The notes below the pieces were generated by a model, which was not told the DNA's origin, made no database searches, and saw only the letters and a program-made list of their open reading frames with translations. DNA of 64,000 bases from Cryoendolithus antarcticus (Eukaryota > Ascomycota > Dothideomycetes > Cladosporiales > Cladosporiaceae), in contig NAJO01000007.1 of NCBI GenBank assembly GCA_002077065.1, forward strand, positions 1,178,001 through 1,242,000, given 5' to 3'. The position numbers and the translations under genes were made by a program. Below, in pieces: positions 44,701 through 55,452 of this stretch (its first letter is position 1; the number at the start of each line of letters is the position of its first letter).

Positions 44701-47700
44701 CTGATACAGCAGAAGCTTCTGCAACCGAAGCCAGTGATCCCGCCGTGGCACATATTATCGGTGGTGTTGGAGAGCAAGATGTGGACGATATGGACAATGC
44801 CTACAAAGCGTATAAAAAGAACAAGCGGAAGCAAAAGAAGCTGCAAGCTGTGGCTGTTGCGGGAGCAAGTGCAGAGAAGGCAATCGCAGATTCCGGCGAT
44901 GCTACCGGCGAACGAGAGCTCCTTGCGTCTGATCAATCTCGATCGTTGCCTAGCACTGGTAACGTTGTCGAACCCGACACACATGCTACTCAATCTACGT
45001 CCGACGGCAATCCAGCTCAAGCAGTTGAGCCAGACGTTTCGGGTCCGTCCGGGCGCGCAGTTCAGCCAACAAGCCCGACAAGCCCAGTGGAAAAGCTCTT
45101 TCCTGGCCTAAAGCGGGTGAAGCGACGCACAGCGTCGATCCACTCACCAGACGCTGACGGCTCTCAGGCTGGAGTGCTACTGCATACCTCTGAAGTTTCA
45201 CAGTTTGTCCCAACAACAGTCGAGAAGCAGCCTTCCCCACAAGGCAATGCTTACGAGGCATCCACACGGATCGATGACTCACCACAGCGCCTTATCGGGC
45301 AATCGTCACCAGACACTCTGTCTCGGCCGAGGAACGTACGTTACGGCGACACCATGTCTTCGCCAACGGCACAGGGTGTGCAAGCGTTCGACACTGCTGG
45401 CACGCCAATAACGCCACCCACTTGGGAACATGTGAATGACTTGACACCCACTGACCGGAACAGCGAGAACTATCACCGCCAGCCTCTTGCGGCGCCTAGC
45501 TGGTCCTTCGATGTGCTCGACGCACAGAGTGATGCGAACGAAGGACTTGCTGCGAAGGCCACGGGGTCAGGCGCAATCATTCGCGACAGCGGCTATCACG
45601 AGGTTGTCAGTCCGGCAACGGACCGACGCTCTGTTGGCGAGGGCACTCGAGATTTGCCTACGATCAAGGCATCTGCATCACGAGACAGTCTAAGGAGCAG
45701 GCGTTCAGCAGAGCCGCTCCACATTGATACTGGCACATCTGCAGACTGGGCACTAAACGTACCCAGGCAACGCGCCGAAGAGAAAGACACAACTGCAGGT
45801 GCTCATGGACGCGCACGAAGCGATGAAACACCTCTTGAATCTACCTCACGCAACAGGGCTTCCTACCTGTTTCAGTCGCCTCCTGCGAACCTCGCGGAGA
45901 TAGCGCGCTCACTGCCGTCAAATAACGCGGACGTGGCCTCAGCCTCTGCAGATTACTTCAAACATAGATCGACCGATAGTGCGGCATCGTCGGAAGCAGC
46001 CGAGTCTCTTAGAGCTGCAACGGGTCCCTTGAGTCCGCGCAGCCCACTCAACACCATTGATGAGGAGCCTCATGCGCGGAAGAGAAGCCCGGCAGAGTCA
46101 AGTATCGCAGTAACACCGTCCGACCACGGAGGCAAGGCACTTCGTCGAACCGAGACTCCAAGGGCGACCCGCGTCCGGACGTTATCACCTCTCTCCAGTC
46201 GAGACAACGCTGGCCCACGAAGCATCGGCAGATCCTTAGCTGATGGCGAGAACCATGGCGCAGGTCCACTCAGCGACAGCAAGGGAACGAAGCGCAGCCC
46301 ATCCGACGCGAGGTCGGCAAGTGTTGTGAGCAACCGCTCGAACGTCTCTGCCACGCAGCATCGCACACCTGAAGACCGACACTCGATCAGCAGAGCCAGC
46401 AATCGGAGCTCCACGCCAATACTCCGACGAGTAAATCTGTCAGGTGACCTGCGGGCAGTCAGTCGCGCTAGCAACCGGGTCGGCGAGAGCGGCTCCGGCG
46501 TTAGCGTCCGAGCGTCGCCGAATACAATTCCGTTCCAGCCGCCGCCAACTCCACCTTTGAACGACGAGGACGACTATGTTGACGGCGCGTCGCGTGCCGT
46601 AGGCATGGCGGATGTCTTTGTATGTATCGATGCTTGCCATGATGAACAGTTATGACCTGGACTGACAACATTCACAGCAAGGCTATGGTGACGGGCATGG
46701 CTCGCAAACCTCGCCGACTCGACCGCCTAGCATGCGGAAGCGGCAGAGCATGCATATCATGGAGCTCGAATCGCAACTCGATCACCTGACTTCCGAGAAT
46801 AGAAACATCAAGGAAGCTCGATCAAGAGGTCTTGACGGTGATGCGATGGAAGGAGTTACACGCGACGCAAGCTTGCAATTGCGCGAGAAAGACAATGAGA
46901 TCCAGCACATGAACGCCATGCTGGTACCTTTGCAGCAGGAAATCGACCGACTTGCACAGATCAATGCTGATCTTATGGAGAGCAATCGCAACCTTGTCGA
47001 TGGTGCCAATGGCCGCTTCGCCACACTGCAATCAGAGCATGGCGAGACACGCCAGCAATGGGAGTCTTCAACGCGAGAGCTCGAGCAAGTTCGCCAAGAG
47101 AACCATCGACTCACTTCTGGCATGCGCGATGCGATTGCCGCGCAGCTCGGTAGCGCACTCGCCGACAAAGATCACGAGATTCGGAAGCTTAGAGAGGATC
47201 TCGAGATCGCCACCGAGCGCATCAGGGCATTGCAGGTGCAGATTCAGTCATCGAGGGCAAGTGACTACCTCGTCAGCCGAGACGAGGACTACTTCGATGG
47301 CGCTTGCCAGAAGCTGTGCCAGCACGTGCAACAATGGGTGCTGCGCTTCTCGAAGGCGTCTGATAACCGCATCTGCCGTATCTCCAGGGATATTCGGGAC
47401 GAGAAGATCGAAACCCGACTGGACAACGCACTGCTGGATGGCTCTGACGTTGACAAGCTACTCGGAGATCGGGTGAAGAGGCGCGATGTCTTCATGTCGG
47501 TTGTCATGACCATGGTTTGGGAGTACGTCTTCACGCGCTACCTCTTTGGCATGGATCGCGAACAGCGACAGAAGCTCAAGGCGCTCGAGAAAGTGCTGGC
47601 GGAGGTCGGCCCAGCTCGTGCGGTGGCACAGTGGCGTGCGACGACTCTCACACTGCTGTCAAAGCGGCCTTCGTTCGCGGGACAATGCAAGCTTGATACC

Positions 47701-48207
47701 GAGGCTGTCGCCCACGAGGTATTCGGTGTGCTGTGCGCGCTGTTGCCGCCACCATCAACCACTGAGCAACAGCTACTCACATCGCTGCAGAAAGTCATTG
47801 GTGTAGCAGTTGACCTGTCCATCGAGATGCGCGTCCAGCGTTCTGAGTACATCATGCTGCCACCTTTGCAGCCGGAGTACGACACGAATGGTGAACTTGT
47901 GCGCAAAGTCAACTTCAATGCATCATTGATGAACGAGAGAAGCGGCGCGTTCCCCTCGATGGAGAAGCTAGAGGCTGAGCAGGCTATCGTCAAGATTGTG
48001 CTCTTCCCACTTGTGGTGAAAAAAGGCGACGAGTCTGGAGAGGGAGAGGAGGAGATTGTGGTGTGTCCTGCGCAGGTGCTGGTGCACAATGACGGCGGGA
48101 AGGGCAAGAAAGTCGTGAGGGTCATGAGCGGGGCTATGGAGATCGATGATCCGAGGAGGAGCAGGCAGAGTCTGTTTAGTGAGGCTCCTGGGAGCACGCA
48201 GGCGTGA
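29754..48207 (+). CDS. lah: leashin-like giant Woronin-body tether (involucrin-repeat protein)
   Basis: Leashin links Woronin bodies to the septal pore or cell cortex so they can plug damaged hyphae. Exon 1 is 29754-46619 and exon 2 is 46678-48207 (58-bp GTATGT...CAG intron), giving about 6131 residues; reported Aspergillus homologues are of similar size. Layout: a basic Ser-rich N-terminus; at about residues 440-560 a conserved-looking block (SELRAMHEHEHKGPITRLKD, YTEYIGVCKYCFDPRSTPYD). About nine Gly/Ala-rich hydrophobic segments lie in the first 1,350 residues and near 2,950. An uninterrupted Glu/Arg/Lys-rich helix spans about 1,115-1,320. Some 28 W-x-x-P-SKK lysine boxes cover about 1,680-5,030, followed by a Ser-rich region. 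Exon 2 carries a Leu-rich coiled coil from MRKRQSMHIMELESQLDHL and a globular end (VKRRDVFMSVVMTMVWEYVF, TRYLFGMDREQRQKLKALEK). The name rests on length, composition and this C-terminus; the central array is lineage-variable. Confidence 0.85.
34799..36260 (+). repeat. nine tandem W-E-[PA]-P-x-S-K-K repeats in leashin
   Basis: Nine copies of a motif like AWEPPLSKKEQKKRDKERLA begin near 34799, 35058, 35223, 35400, 35572, 35742, 35897, 36055 and 36210. After the first gap the spacing is about 155-178 bp. Copies 2-5 end in KERLxREA and copies 6-8 in KKREKAAK, so there are two sub-families. The DNA is also similar between copies, which suggests expansion by unequal exchange. Confidence 0.9.
36365..44850 (+). 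repeat. about nineteen degenerate lysine-box repeats in leashin
   Basis: Diverged relatives of the tandem motif continue across 8.5 kb. Examples are EWAMPVTSKKKGKK (about 38835), DPWATPVLSKRGKKGKK (about 41165), TSWAMPSKGKKGKKAKK (about 41370) and EEWAPASKKSKKDKKKGRK (about 42680). Most follow an acidic residue plus Trp or Phe. Several are closed by a second acidic Trp motif (MSWEDE, AWEDE, LWAPDE). Confidence 0.8.
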
Positions 48208-48542
48208 TGAGCTCCTGCATTAGGCGACAGGTGTTGGGTAGGGTGATATGGGGGAACGCGAGCATGACTATGATATTATACTTTGTACATGAGGAGTTTT
48301 ACCAAATTTGCACTCGACCCTTCAGCGTGGTCTAACATCGTTAGTCGTGACTTGCGTCCGTGTTCCTTAGCCAGATGCTCAGTTTCGCATGTCCCTCATG
48401 CTATGTCCCAAGGCGCGCAACGAGTCCTGTCCCATGTCACGGCCATGCCGCCAGTGCCTACCAATCCCAGACCCACCGCGCCCTCTGCCTCCCCACTCCG
48501 AACCACACGACTGCGCCCATATTTCCAACCCCTCCACCTCCA
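48208..48542. other. intergenic region between convergent genes
   Basis: Contains the leashin 3' region and the 3' flank of the small minus-strand gene. A pyrimidine-rich stretch at about 48470-48640 overlaps the end of that gene. No gene recognised. Confidence 0.4.
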
Positions 48543-48842
48543 CTACCGCACATACGTCCTACTAGTCCTCACCATATCCACCTCCCGACTCCGTCTCGGT
48601 TCATACACCTCCACCCTACTCAACCGATCTCCACTCGCGCGATAGCTGCTTCTGCTGCGTCTCTCCAGTGGCACCGAAGCGCGGTCGTAGGTGCGAGAAG
48701 ACCGGCGGTAGGTCGAGACGGGGACTTGGGGGCCGCCTGTGTAGTTTGATACGGGGCGGGGCGCGTCGTAGCGGTCGCCGCGGCGGATGTTGGAATCCTG
48801 GCGCGAGTTCTTGGATTTGTTGGGGGTGGTTATGAGGCACAT
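48543..48842 (-). CDS. small Arg/Ser/Tyr-rich protein, unknown function
   Basis: 99 residues from ATG 48842 (MCLITTPNKSKNSRQDSNIR). The upstream extension of the frame looks like non-coding leader, so I prefer this internal ATG. The protein is very basic and disordered, with repeated Arg-Ser-Tyr patterns: STYRRSSRTYDR, RRSRSSYRASGDRLS, VEVYEPRRSRE and ending TSRTYVR. Short proteins starting MC-I and rich in R/S/Y occur in filamentous ascomycetes, but I know of no function. Phosphorylation or RNA association would fit the composition; that is speculation. The non-random repeats favour a real gene. Confidence 0.5.
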   Translation of the reverse strand: MCLITTPNKSKNSRQDSNIRRGDRYDAPRPVSNYTGGPQVPVSTYRRSSRTYDRASVPLERRSRSSYRASGDRLSRVEVYEPRRSREVDMVRTSRTYVR

Positions 48843-49505
48843 GGTAGCTTGGGTTGGGGAATGATTTGCGATTTGTACTAAGCTGTGCTTTCGAAGGCAA
48901 TCCGATGACTGGCGGAGGATACTGTGTGCGGAGCTAGCACCGTTCTGTGTCTCCAGTGACGCTGTTGAGATGGTCTGCGACAGAGCGTTGATGACGAATA
49001 CAGGCAACGCGGTGGAGAGAGTCAGACACTGGTGGAATTGGAGCAATACTTGACCTATACCTGCGCCTCATTCATGATAGCAACCGGCCAGGCGACTGCA
49101 CAGCTGATCAACCGCAGCAGCACTTGGCTGACGATGATGGTGTGGGAAGCTTTGCGGCACGCTCTGGAATCTCGCTTGCGTCACTCGGAGCTGAGTAAGA
49201 CAAGTCATCCTGGTCGATTCTCTCGAGCAGATGTACACGTAGCAACCGTAATGTACTCAATCATCCCGACACATCCTGACGACAGGTCACTCATGGAGAC
49301 GAGACAGAGGCGATGATGAGAAGATGGCCAGTATGTCTGTGCCAGGCTGCGATCGCATAAGCACAATGCTCAGTATATACATGTATTGGGTATCATGACA
49401 AGTCCCCCCACCAGCAAGTGATCAACGCCAGAGTCATGCTTTATGCGGACACCTCGCCAGACGCCGCCCGCTTTGCGCAGTCTGGCGTTCCGATCATACG
49501 CATCA
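48843..49505. other. intergenic region
   Basis: Short ORFs only. It should carry the promoter of the small basic protein and the 3' region of CDC7; both genes are on the minus strand. Confidence 0.4.
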
Positions 49506-50882
49506 TTACTCCTCATCCGATGACACCCCATCCGAAACGATGTTATTCCCAATCAGAAATGGATGCTCCAACGCCGCATCAGCTTGAATCCGCTGCCGAG
49601 GATCTAGCTCCAAACAGCACCTCATGAAGTCCACGGCCTCGAGCTCCTCATCGCTCAAGCCACCCCGTCCATCAACTCCCTTCTTCGATCGATTCGAGCA
49701 CCACAGCAGGATCCTCTCCCATGTGTGTCCATTCTCGCTGATAGTGGGGATGTTGGTCTGCATGATCTGGCCGTGCAGCAAAGCCGTGTCGCGCATTCTC
49801 TTCTTGCCGAAGATCGTGCACAGCTCGATGAAGGCGTCTATGTCGTCTGCTGAGTGGAAGAAGGGGAAGCGTTTGCTCAGGAAAGTCAGCAGAATGACGC
49901 CGCAAGACCAGACGTCGATGACCGTCTTCTGCATTGTGCATTTCAGTAGCACTTCGGGAGCACGGAAGCCACGGGTGCCGGCTCTATTCGCTCGGCGTGA
50001 GGAACGCTGGTCGCTGTTTGGGTAAGCTGGACGAGGCTCAGCTCCCATGGCACGCGCTGCCGTGAGCGTGGAAGCGTAGACCGAGTTGTTAATCTTCTCG
50101 ATTCGTTTTGGGGTTTCGTAATCGCAGGCGCAGGTATGATTGTCTGCGCCCTCACGCTCCGCCAGGCCGAAGTCGACAAGCACACCGCGGCGTTGTTCTG
50201 GTGAGTATAGGAAGTTGGTGGGCTTGATGTCGCGGTGAATGATGCCTGCTTCGTGGACTGATTTTAGGGCAGTGAAGAGGCTGTAGAAGTAGATCCGCAT
50301 TTCTGACACGGGAAAGTCGCGGTAGTAGTCTCGGAAGTCCTTGTGCTGGAAGAAGGGCAGGATGGCGATGACCTGATCTTGGTGCCGAAATGAGGTGATG
50401 AGTGGACAAACATTTAGTGAGTCTCTGAGGTCATGCAGTAGTTCGAGCTCGTTCAGTATGCGAAGTGGCGAGGAGGTGACATAGATCTTCTTGATTGCAA
50501 CAAACTTGGGACCTTTCGTCGGCCTACGACGTCCGGTAGCAGCCGTGTGGTCCTCTCTATCGCCGTCAATGTCCCATTCGTTCTCGTAGACATGATTGAG
50601 CAGGTCTTCGGCCTTGTAGACAGTGGAGAAAGTGCCTTCACCGATCCGGTTGATCAGCCTGTAGCGCGAGGTGATGCCCTTGAAGCTGGCTTCGAAGCGT
50701 CTGATGTCTTCGGCGACATTCTCGTCGACTTCTTCGTCGTCTCCAGAGACTGTGCCATTACTCTCGTCTAGTGGATCCCTGCTTTCGGACATGGGTTCGT
50801 CCTCTGTGCTGTTGCCGTATGGTGCAGGTTGGTCGATATGTATGGGTACGACCTCCCGCGAACGCCTCGATGTGGCAGCCAT
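49506..50882 (-). CDS. cdc7: Cdc7/Hsk1-type kinase (DDK catalytic subunit)
   Basis: Nuclear Ser/Thr kinase that, with Dbf4, phosphorylates MCM helicase to fire replication origins. Single exon, 458 residues. An acidic N-terminus precedes the kinase domain: Gly-rich loop IGEGTFSTVYKAE (about residues 80-92), the VAIK-type lysine in FVAIKKIYVTSSP, and helix-C glutamate in NELELLHDL. The catalytic loop is IIHRDIKPTNFLYS, the metal motif VDFGLAE, and APE appears as GTRGFRAPEVLLKC. Between DFG and APE lies an insertion of about 55 residues (kinase insert 2), with DQRSSRRANRAGTRG at its end, which is typical of Cdc7. The gene diverges from the condensin gene with 252 bp between start codons. Confidence 0.93.
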   Translation of the reverse strand: MAATSRRSREVVPIHIDQPAPYGNSTEDEPMSESRDPLDESNGTVSGDDEEVDENVAEDIRRFEASFKGITSRYRLINRIGEGTFSTVYKAEDLLNHVYENEWDIDGDREDHTAATGRRRPTKGPKFVAIKKIYVTSSPLRILNELELLHDLRDSLNVCPLITSFRHQDQVIAILPFFQHKDFRDYYRDFPVSEMRIYFYSLFTALKSVHEAGIIHRDIKPTNFLYSPEQRRGVLVDFGLAEREGADNHTCACDYETPKRIEKINNSVYASTLTAARAMGAEPRPAYPNSDQRSSRRANRAGTRGFRAPEVLLKCTMQKTVIDVWSCGVILLTFLSKRFPFFHSADDIDAFIELCTIFGKKRMRDTALLHGQIMQTNIPTISENGHTWERILLWCSNRSKKGVDGRGGLSDEELEAVDFMRCCLELDPRQRIQADAALEHPFLIGNNIVSDGVSSDEE

Positions 50883-51134
50883 AATTGCGGCAGCTCACTT
50901 ATGAGTAAGCCTTATATGCAGGTACATGTGAGAGCTCAGAAAAGCATGTGTCTCGCTCTGCATCCCACCTGGCAAGTGCGGCTCCGAGCGCGTCTTTGGC
51001 GGAGGAAGTCGCGTCTAAATCAACACGGCTAACCGCTTTGGGCGATCCTGGGAGCTCAGTGTTTACCTGACGATGCGACAAACTACAACGGCTCTAGAGC
51101 ATCGATCTATACTCACTTGCTCATTGTCGCCATC
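50883..51134. promoter_or_regulatory. 252-bp divergent promoter between CDC7 and CND1, with two CGCGTC motifs
   Basis: CGCGTC occurs at 50989-50994 and 51010-51015, in the same orientation and 21 bp apart. The core CGCGT is shared with the MluI cell-cycle box ACGCGT bound by MBF (Mbp1/Swi6). Neither copy is a perfect ACGCGT, so the assignment is tentative. Confidence 0.4.
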
Positions 51135-54100
51135 ATGGCCAGTAGCAGTGACTTTGACGTGAATGCGTCACTCAAGTCCTACCTCGAAGACCCTCGGTCC
51201 ATCCTCACACCCCACGCCGACCCAGCACTGCTGGACTGCGAGAACGACGCCGACTCGTTCACACCCGGCCTGATCAACAGTGTCCTGAACCCCATCGCCC
51301 AATCAATCGGAGAAAACCCAGAGGCAATATTGCTGGCAGTCAACCTCGATAGTCTGCAGTTCCTATGCAAGTGCGCGCCCACCCTCCCTCCAGACCAGCG
51401 GCCACAGCTGGTCTCGCGCAGTGCTGTTACTGATGGCGACTTGTTCGCGCTTTCTAGACAATCCTCCTACATACCTGCTGCTTCTCTAGGCAGGCTCCTG
51501 GATTTGCTCATCTCCGGCTTGGGTGCTGAGGCTGAGACCATACACCATGAGGAAGCGGACGGAGAGGGTGAGGAAAGCGCACATCACAAGCAGGTGCTGG
51601 AGGCTCTCGCGTTCTTGCTGCAATGGTGCATTGCGGCAGTCGAGACAAAGAGCGCCGAGAAGCCTTCGGCACCAGCAGCGCGTGGCGGGAAGAAAGCAGT
51701 GAAGGGTAAGGCAGCAGGAAAGGATGGTGACTGGGACCCCACGACACAGCTACAGATCGCAATGGAGACTATGGCGAAGGTGATGAAGTTGAAGCTGGCC
51801 CGAATCTTCGTCACCACCAGCGAACGCGACACCTTCATCGGGCTATTCACCCGTCCTATTTACCTCCTCCTCGAGAGCGAGACGAGAGTCAAGAGCACAG
51901 CAATACGGATGCACGCTTTCAAAGTTTTGTGTGTCGCTATCAAGCATCATGGACATGCGTATGGTGCCCAGACGAGCATCATACAGAATCTCACATACTT
52001 CGAGCACCTCGCAGAACCTATGGCTGAGCTTCTCAACATTCTGGCAGAGCAGTACGACTACGCGCAATTAGCAGAGGAGGTGATGAAGGAGCTCTCGAAC
52101 AAGGAGTTTGCCGCAAACGACACGAAAGGACCGAAGTCAGTCTCGACATTCGTAGCGCGGCTCAGTGAGCTGGCACCGAGACTTGTGCAGAAGCAGATCG
52201 CGTCGCTGGCCAAGCTTCTGGAGAGCGAGAATTACACGCTGCGATGCGCGATCATCGAGGTGTGTGGCAATTTGATCGGCATGCTGAGTAAGATCGAAGA
52301 AGGCAATCGAAGTGAGAACCACAAGGGTCAGATCAACGCTTTCTTCGACGTACTGGAGGAGCGCTTTCTTGACGTCAACCCGTACTGCCGAGTGCGAGCA
52401 ATTCAAGTCTTCACAAAGTTGTGCAATCTTGAGACGAAGTTTCCGAAGCGCAGGCAGGCAGCTGCTGAGCTCGCAGCGCGGAGTCTTGAAGATAAGAGCA
52501 GTAACGTTCGGCGCAATGCGATCAAGCTTCTCGGTAAGCTGATCGGCACTCATCCTTTCGCTGTCATGCATGGTGGACTGCTCCACTACACTGAATGGAG
52601 TTCGCGACTGGAGGCATGCGAAGCCGAGCTCAACGCGCTGAAGCCACCGGCTGAGACTGGTCTGGCGGAGATCGAGGCCGAGGCGACGGTCGATGAGAAC
52701 CTACTGGACGACGCAACTCAAGTCCAGGAAGATCGTCCGCCGATGACTGAAGCACAGCAAGTGGCTGCTTTCCAGAAGGCTCAAGAGGATGCCGCAACGG
52801 CAGAAGCACTAGGCAAGCTGCAACTCAGCCGAAGATACTACATCGAAGCCATGAAGTTCATCGAAACCTTGCACGAAGCCAGCCCTCACATCGTCCAGCT
52901 GTTGAGCAGTAAGAACAAGAGCGAAATCATCGAGGCCATGGACTTCTTTGTCATGGCCGATGCGTACAGTCTCGAGCCTGCCAAAGTCGGCATTCGCCGC
53001 ATGCTGCGTCTCATCTGGACGAAGGGAAACTCAGACGAGGGCAAGGGCGTGCAAAGTCATCTCATCGAAAGCTACCGAGAACTGTTCTTCCACGCGCCGG
53101 ACAACTTCAATGCCAATGACGCAGCGAACTACGTCGCTAGGAACATGATCAGCCTGACCTTTGGTGCTTCGCCCGCTGAGCTCACCAGCTTGGAGCAGCT
53201 CCTGGCTTCCATGATGAAGGAGAAGGCAGTCAATGCTCTTGTCGTTGATAAGCTGTGGCAAGTGTATGGTGTGCAGAAGCGGGAGATCTCGAAGCAGCAG
53301 CGACGCGGTGCAATTATCGTTCTCGGCATGCTCGCGCTGTCAGACCCCGATATCGTCGTGAAGGAGATGGAGGCATGTCTGCGAATTGGGCTCGGTTCCA
53401 TTGGTCGCAAGGATCTTCTCGTCGCTCGATATACCTGTATTGCGTTGATGCGCATGACTGAAAGCAAGCAGGCGAAGGGCGCCGAGGCAAAGCCCTCGAT
53501 TCGACTTCCAAACGATCATGCTGTGATCTCGAGACTGGCAGCATTGATTGAGGTCCAGAGTGAAAGCAAGGACTGGTACGGGCTTGCCGAGCAAGTCGTC
53601 GGCGCGATTTACGCACTCAGCAAACACCCGGATGTGAAGTGCTCCGAAGTTCTACGCCAGAAGACCCGAGCAGTATTCTGTGCAACAGCTAAACAGGCGC
53701 CTGCGAAGAAGGAAGTGGCAGACGCTATTGTGGAGACGAGCCAAGTCGACGAAGACGGCGATGTCGAGATGAGCGACCTACCCACACTTCCTCCCGAACC
53801 AACAGAGGTCGAGGAGGAAGAAGTCGCAACAGCGCCGGAGTCAGCAACCGGGCTCTGCCAGCTGCTCTTCGTTGTGGGCCATGTCGCCCTCAAGCAGATT
53901 GTGCACCTTGAGATGATCGAGCAGGACTTCAAGCGTCGGAAAGCACTGAAAGAAAAGGCTGCCGATGCAGCGTCGCCTACCAAGAAGACCCCCGTAGCGA
54001 AGACGCCTGCAGCTGGTCGCAAGTCAGCGATGAATAAAGAGGAGAAGGCTGCCCAAGAAGCCGAGGATGAGCTCGATCTCATGGCTGGCACCAACGAGGA

Positions 54101-54949
54101 CGACTTCGCTGATGCAATAGCACACATTCGAGAACGGGAGCTGTTGTACGGCCCTTCGTCGTTGCTGGCCCACTTCGGCCCACTGGTCAAGGAGATCTGC
54201 TCGAACAATACCGCGTACCCTTCTGCGGAGCTACAGGCCCAAGCAGCGTTATGCATGGCGAAGCTAATGTGTGTCAGCTCGGAGTTCTGCGAAGCGAACC
54301 TGTCGCTACTCATCACGATACTGGAGAGGAGTCCGAGTGCGACGACGCGATCGAATTTGGTCGTTGCGTTAGGTGATATGGCTGTCTGCTTCAACCATCT
54401 CATCGATGAAAATACGGACTTCTTGTACAGGAGACTTAACGACTCGAGCTTGCAAGTCAAGCGCACATGTCTCATGACCTTAACGTTCTTGATCCTGGCT
54501 GGTCAGGTCAAGGTCAAGGGTCAGCTCGGCGAGATGGCGAAACTTGTTGAGGATAGTGATGAACGTGTTCGCGTAAGCTCTGACGGTGTCTTGCTGCTTG
54601 AAGACATACTAACACCACGCAGGACATGTCACGCACCTTCTTCGCCGAGCTCGCCGGCAAAGACAATGCGGTCTACAACCACTTCGTCGACATGTTCTCC
54701 CTCCTCTCCTCGGACGAATCCCTCGACGAAGACCGTTTCCGCCGCGTCATCAAGTTTCTCGCGAGTTTCATCGAGAAGGACAAGCATGCCAAACAGCTCG
54801 CTGGGAAGCTTGCGCCGAGACTTGCGAGAGCTGGCAGTGAGAGGCAGTGGAATGACGTTGCGTTTGCGTTGGGGTTGCTGCCGCATAAGAGTGAGGATAT
54901 TGCTAAGATGGTTGGGGAGGGGTGTAGGGTTGTAGAGGCTAGTGCGTAG
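51135..54949 (+). CDS. cnd1: condensin complex subunit 1 (Cnd1/Ycs4, CAP-D2)
   Basis: HEAT-repeat subunit of condensin, needed for mitotic chromosome compaction. Exons 51135-54572 and 54623-54949; the 50-bp intron has a perfect TACTAAC branch site (54607-54613). The product is 1254 residues, a normal length. I use ATG 51135 (MASSSDFDVNASL); the frame is open a few codons further but without an ATG. Residues about 60-170 fit the Cnd1 N-terminal domain. HEAT repeats run through the middle (SKSIV-type helices such as LEDKSSNVRRNAIKLLGKLI). The conserved C-terminal block includes CMAKLMCVSSEFCEANLSLL, ALGDMAVCFNHLIDENTDFL and, across the splice, FFAELAGKDNAVYNHFVDMF. A Lys/Ala-rich linker (about 925-985) separates the HEAT blocks. 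Confidence 0.94.
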
Positions 54950-55452
54950 AGACGGGAGGAGTAAGGAGGGGACGGCGTTAGGAGATGGACGTTGAAATGC
55001 AGATACCCCCCTTGTACATTGAATGACTTCGATTCTGCGTTGTCTTGCGTGGACATACGGTGTGGTACCACAAGTGAAGTCCTTGGCATGTAGTCGGAAG
55101 ACGTGGGCGTTCCCTCCGGAGTTTGTGGAGTAACGTTCTGCTCTATCGCTCCACATCCTTTCGACCCCATCTAGCCGGCGACCTTCGTCTCGACCGGGTC
55201 ACGGTAGAACATGCGGAATAGAGTGAATGCATGAACACCTGCCGTGAAACACCATCCGGCGGCTAGTAAGCGAGTAATACATGTAGGAGCTGTCCGGCTT
55301 TCAATCTCATTCATTGACCCTTTCGTACCTAATCGACAACACTATTCAGTATCAGGTTGCTGACATCACAAAGCAAGCAGCCCACCATCTAAGTGACTAG
55401 CCTGGAATTGATAAGATAGTCCAGCTCGTTTTTGGCCAGAGACTTGCCCAGG
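54950..55452. other. intergenic region between two plus-strand genes
   Basis: Should hold the CND1 3' region and the promoter of the monooxygenase gene. Antisense ORFs extending in from the neighbours have no protein features. Confidence 0.45.
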
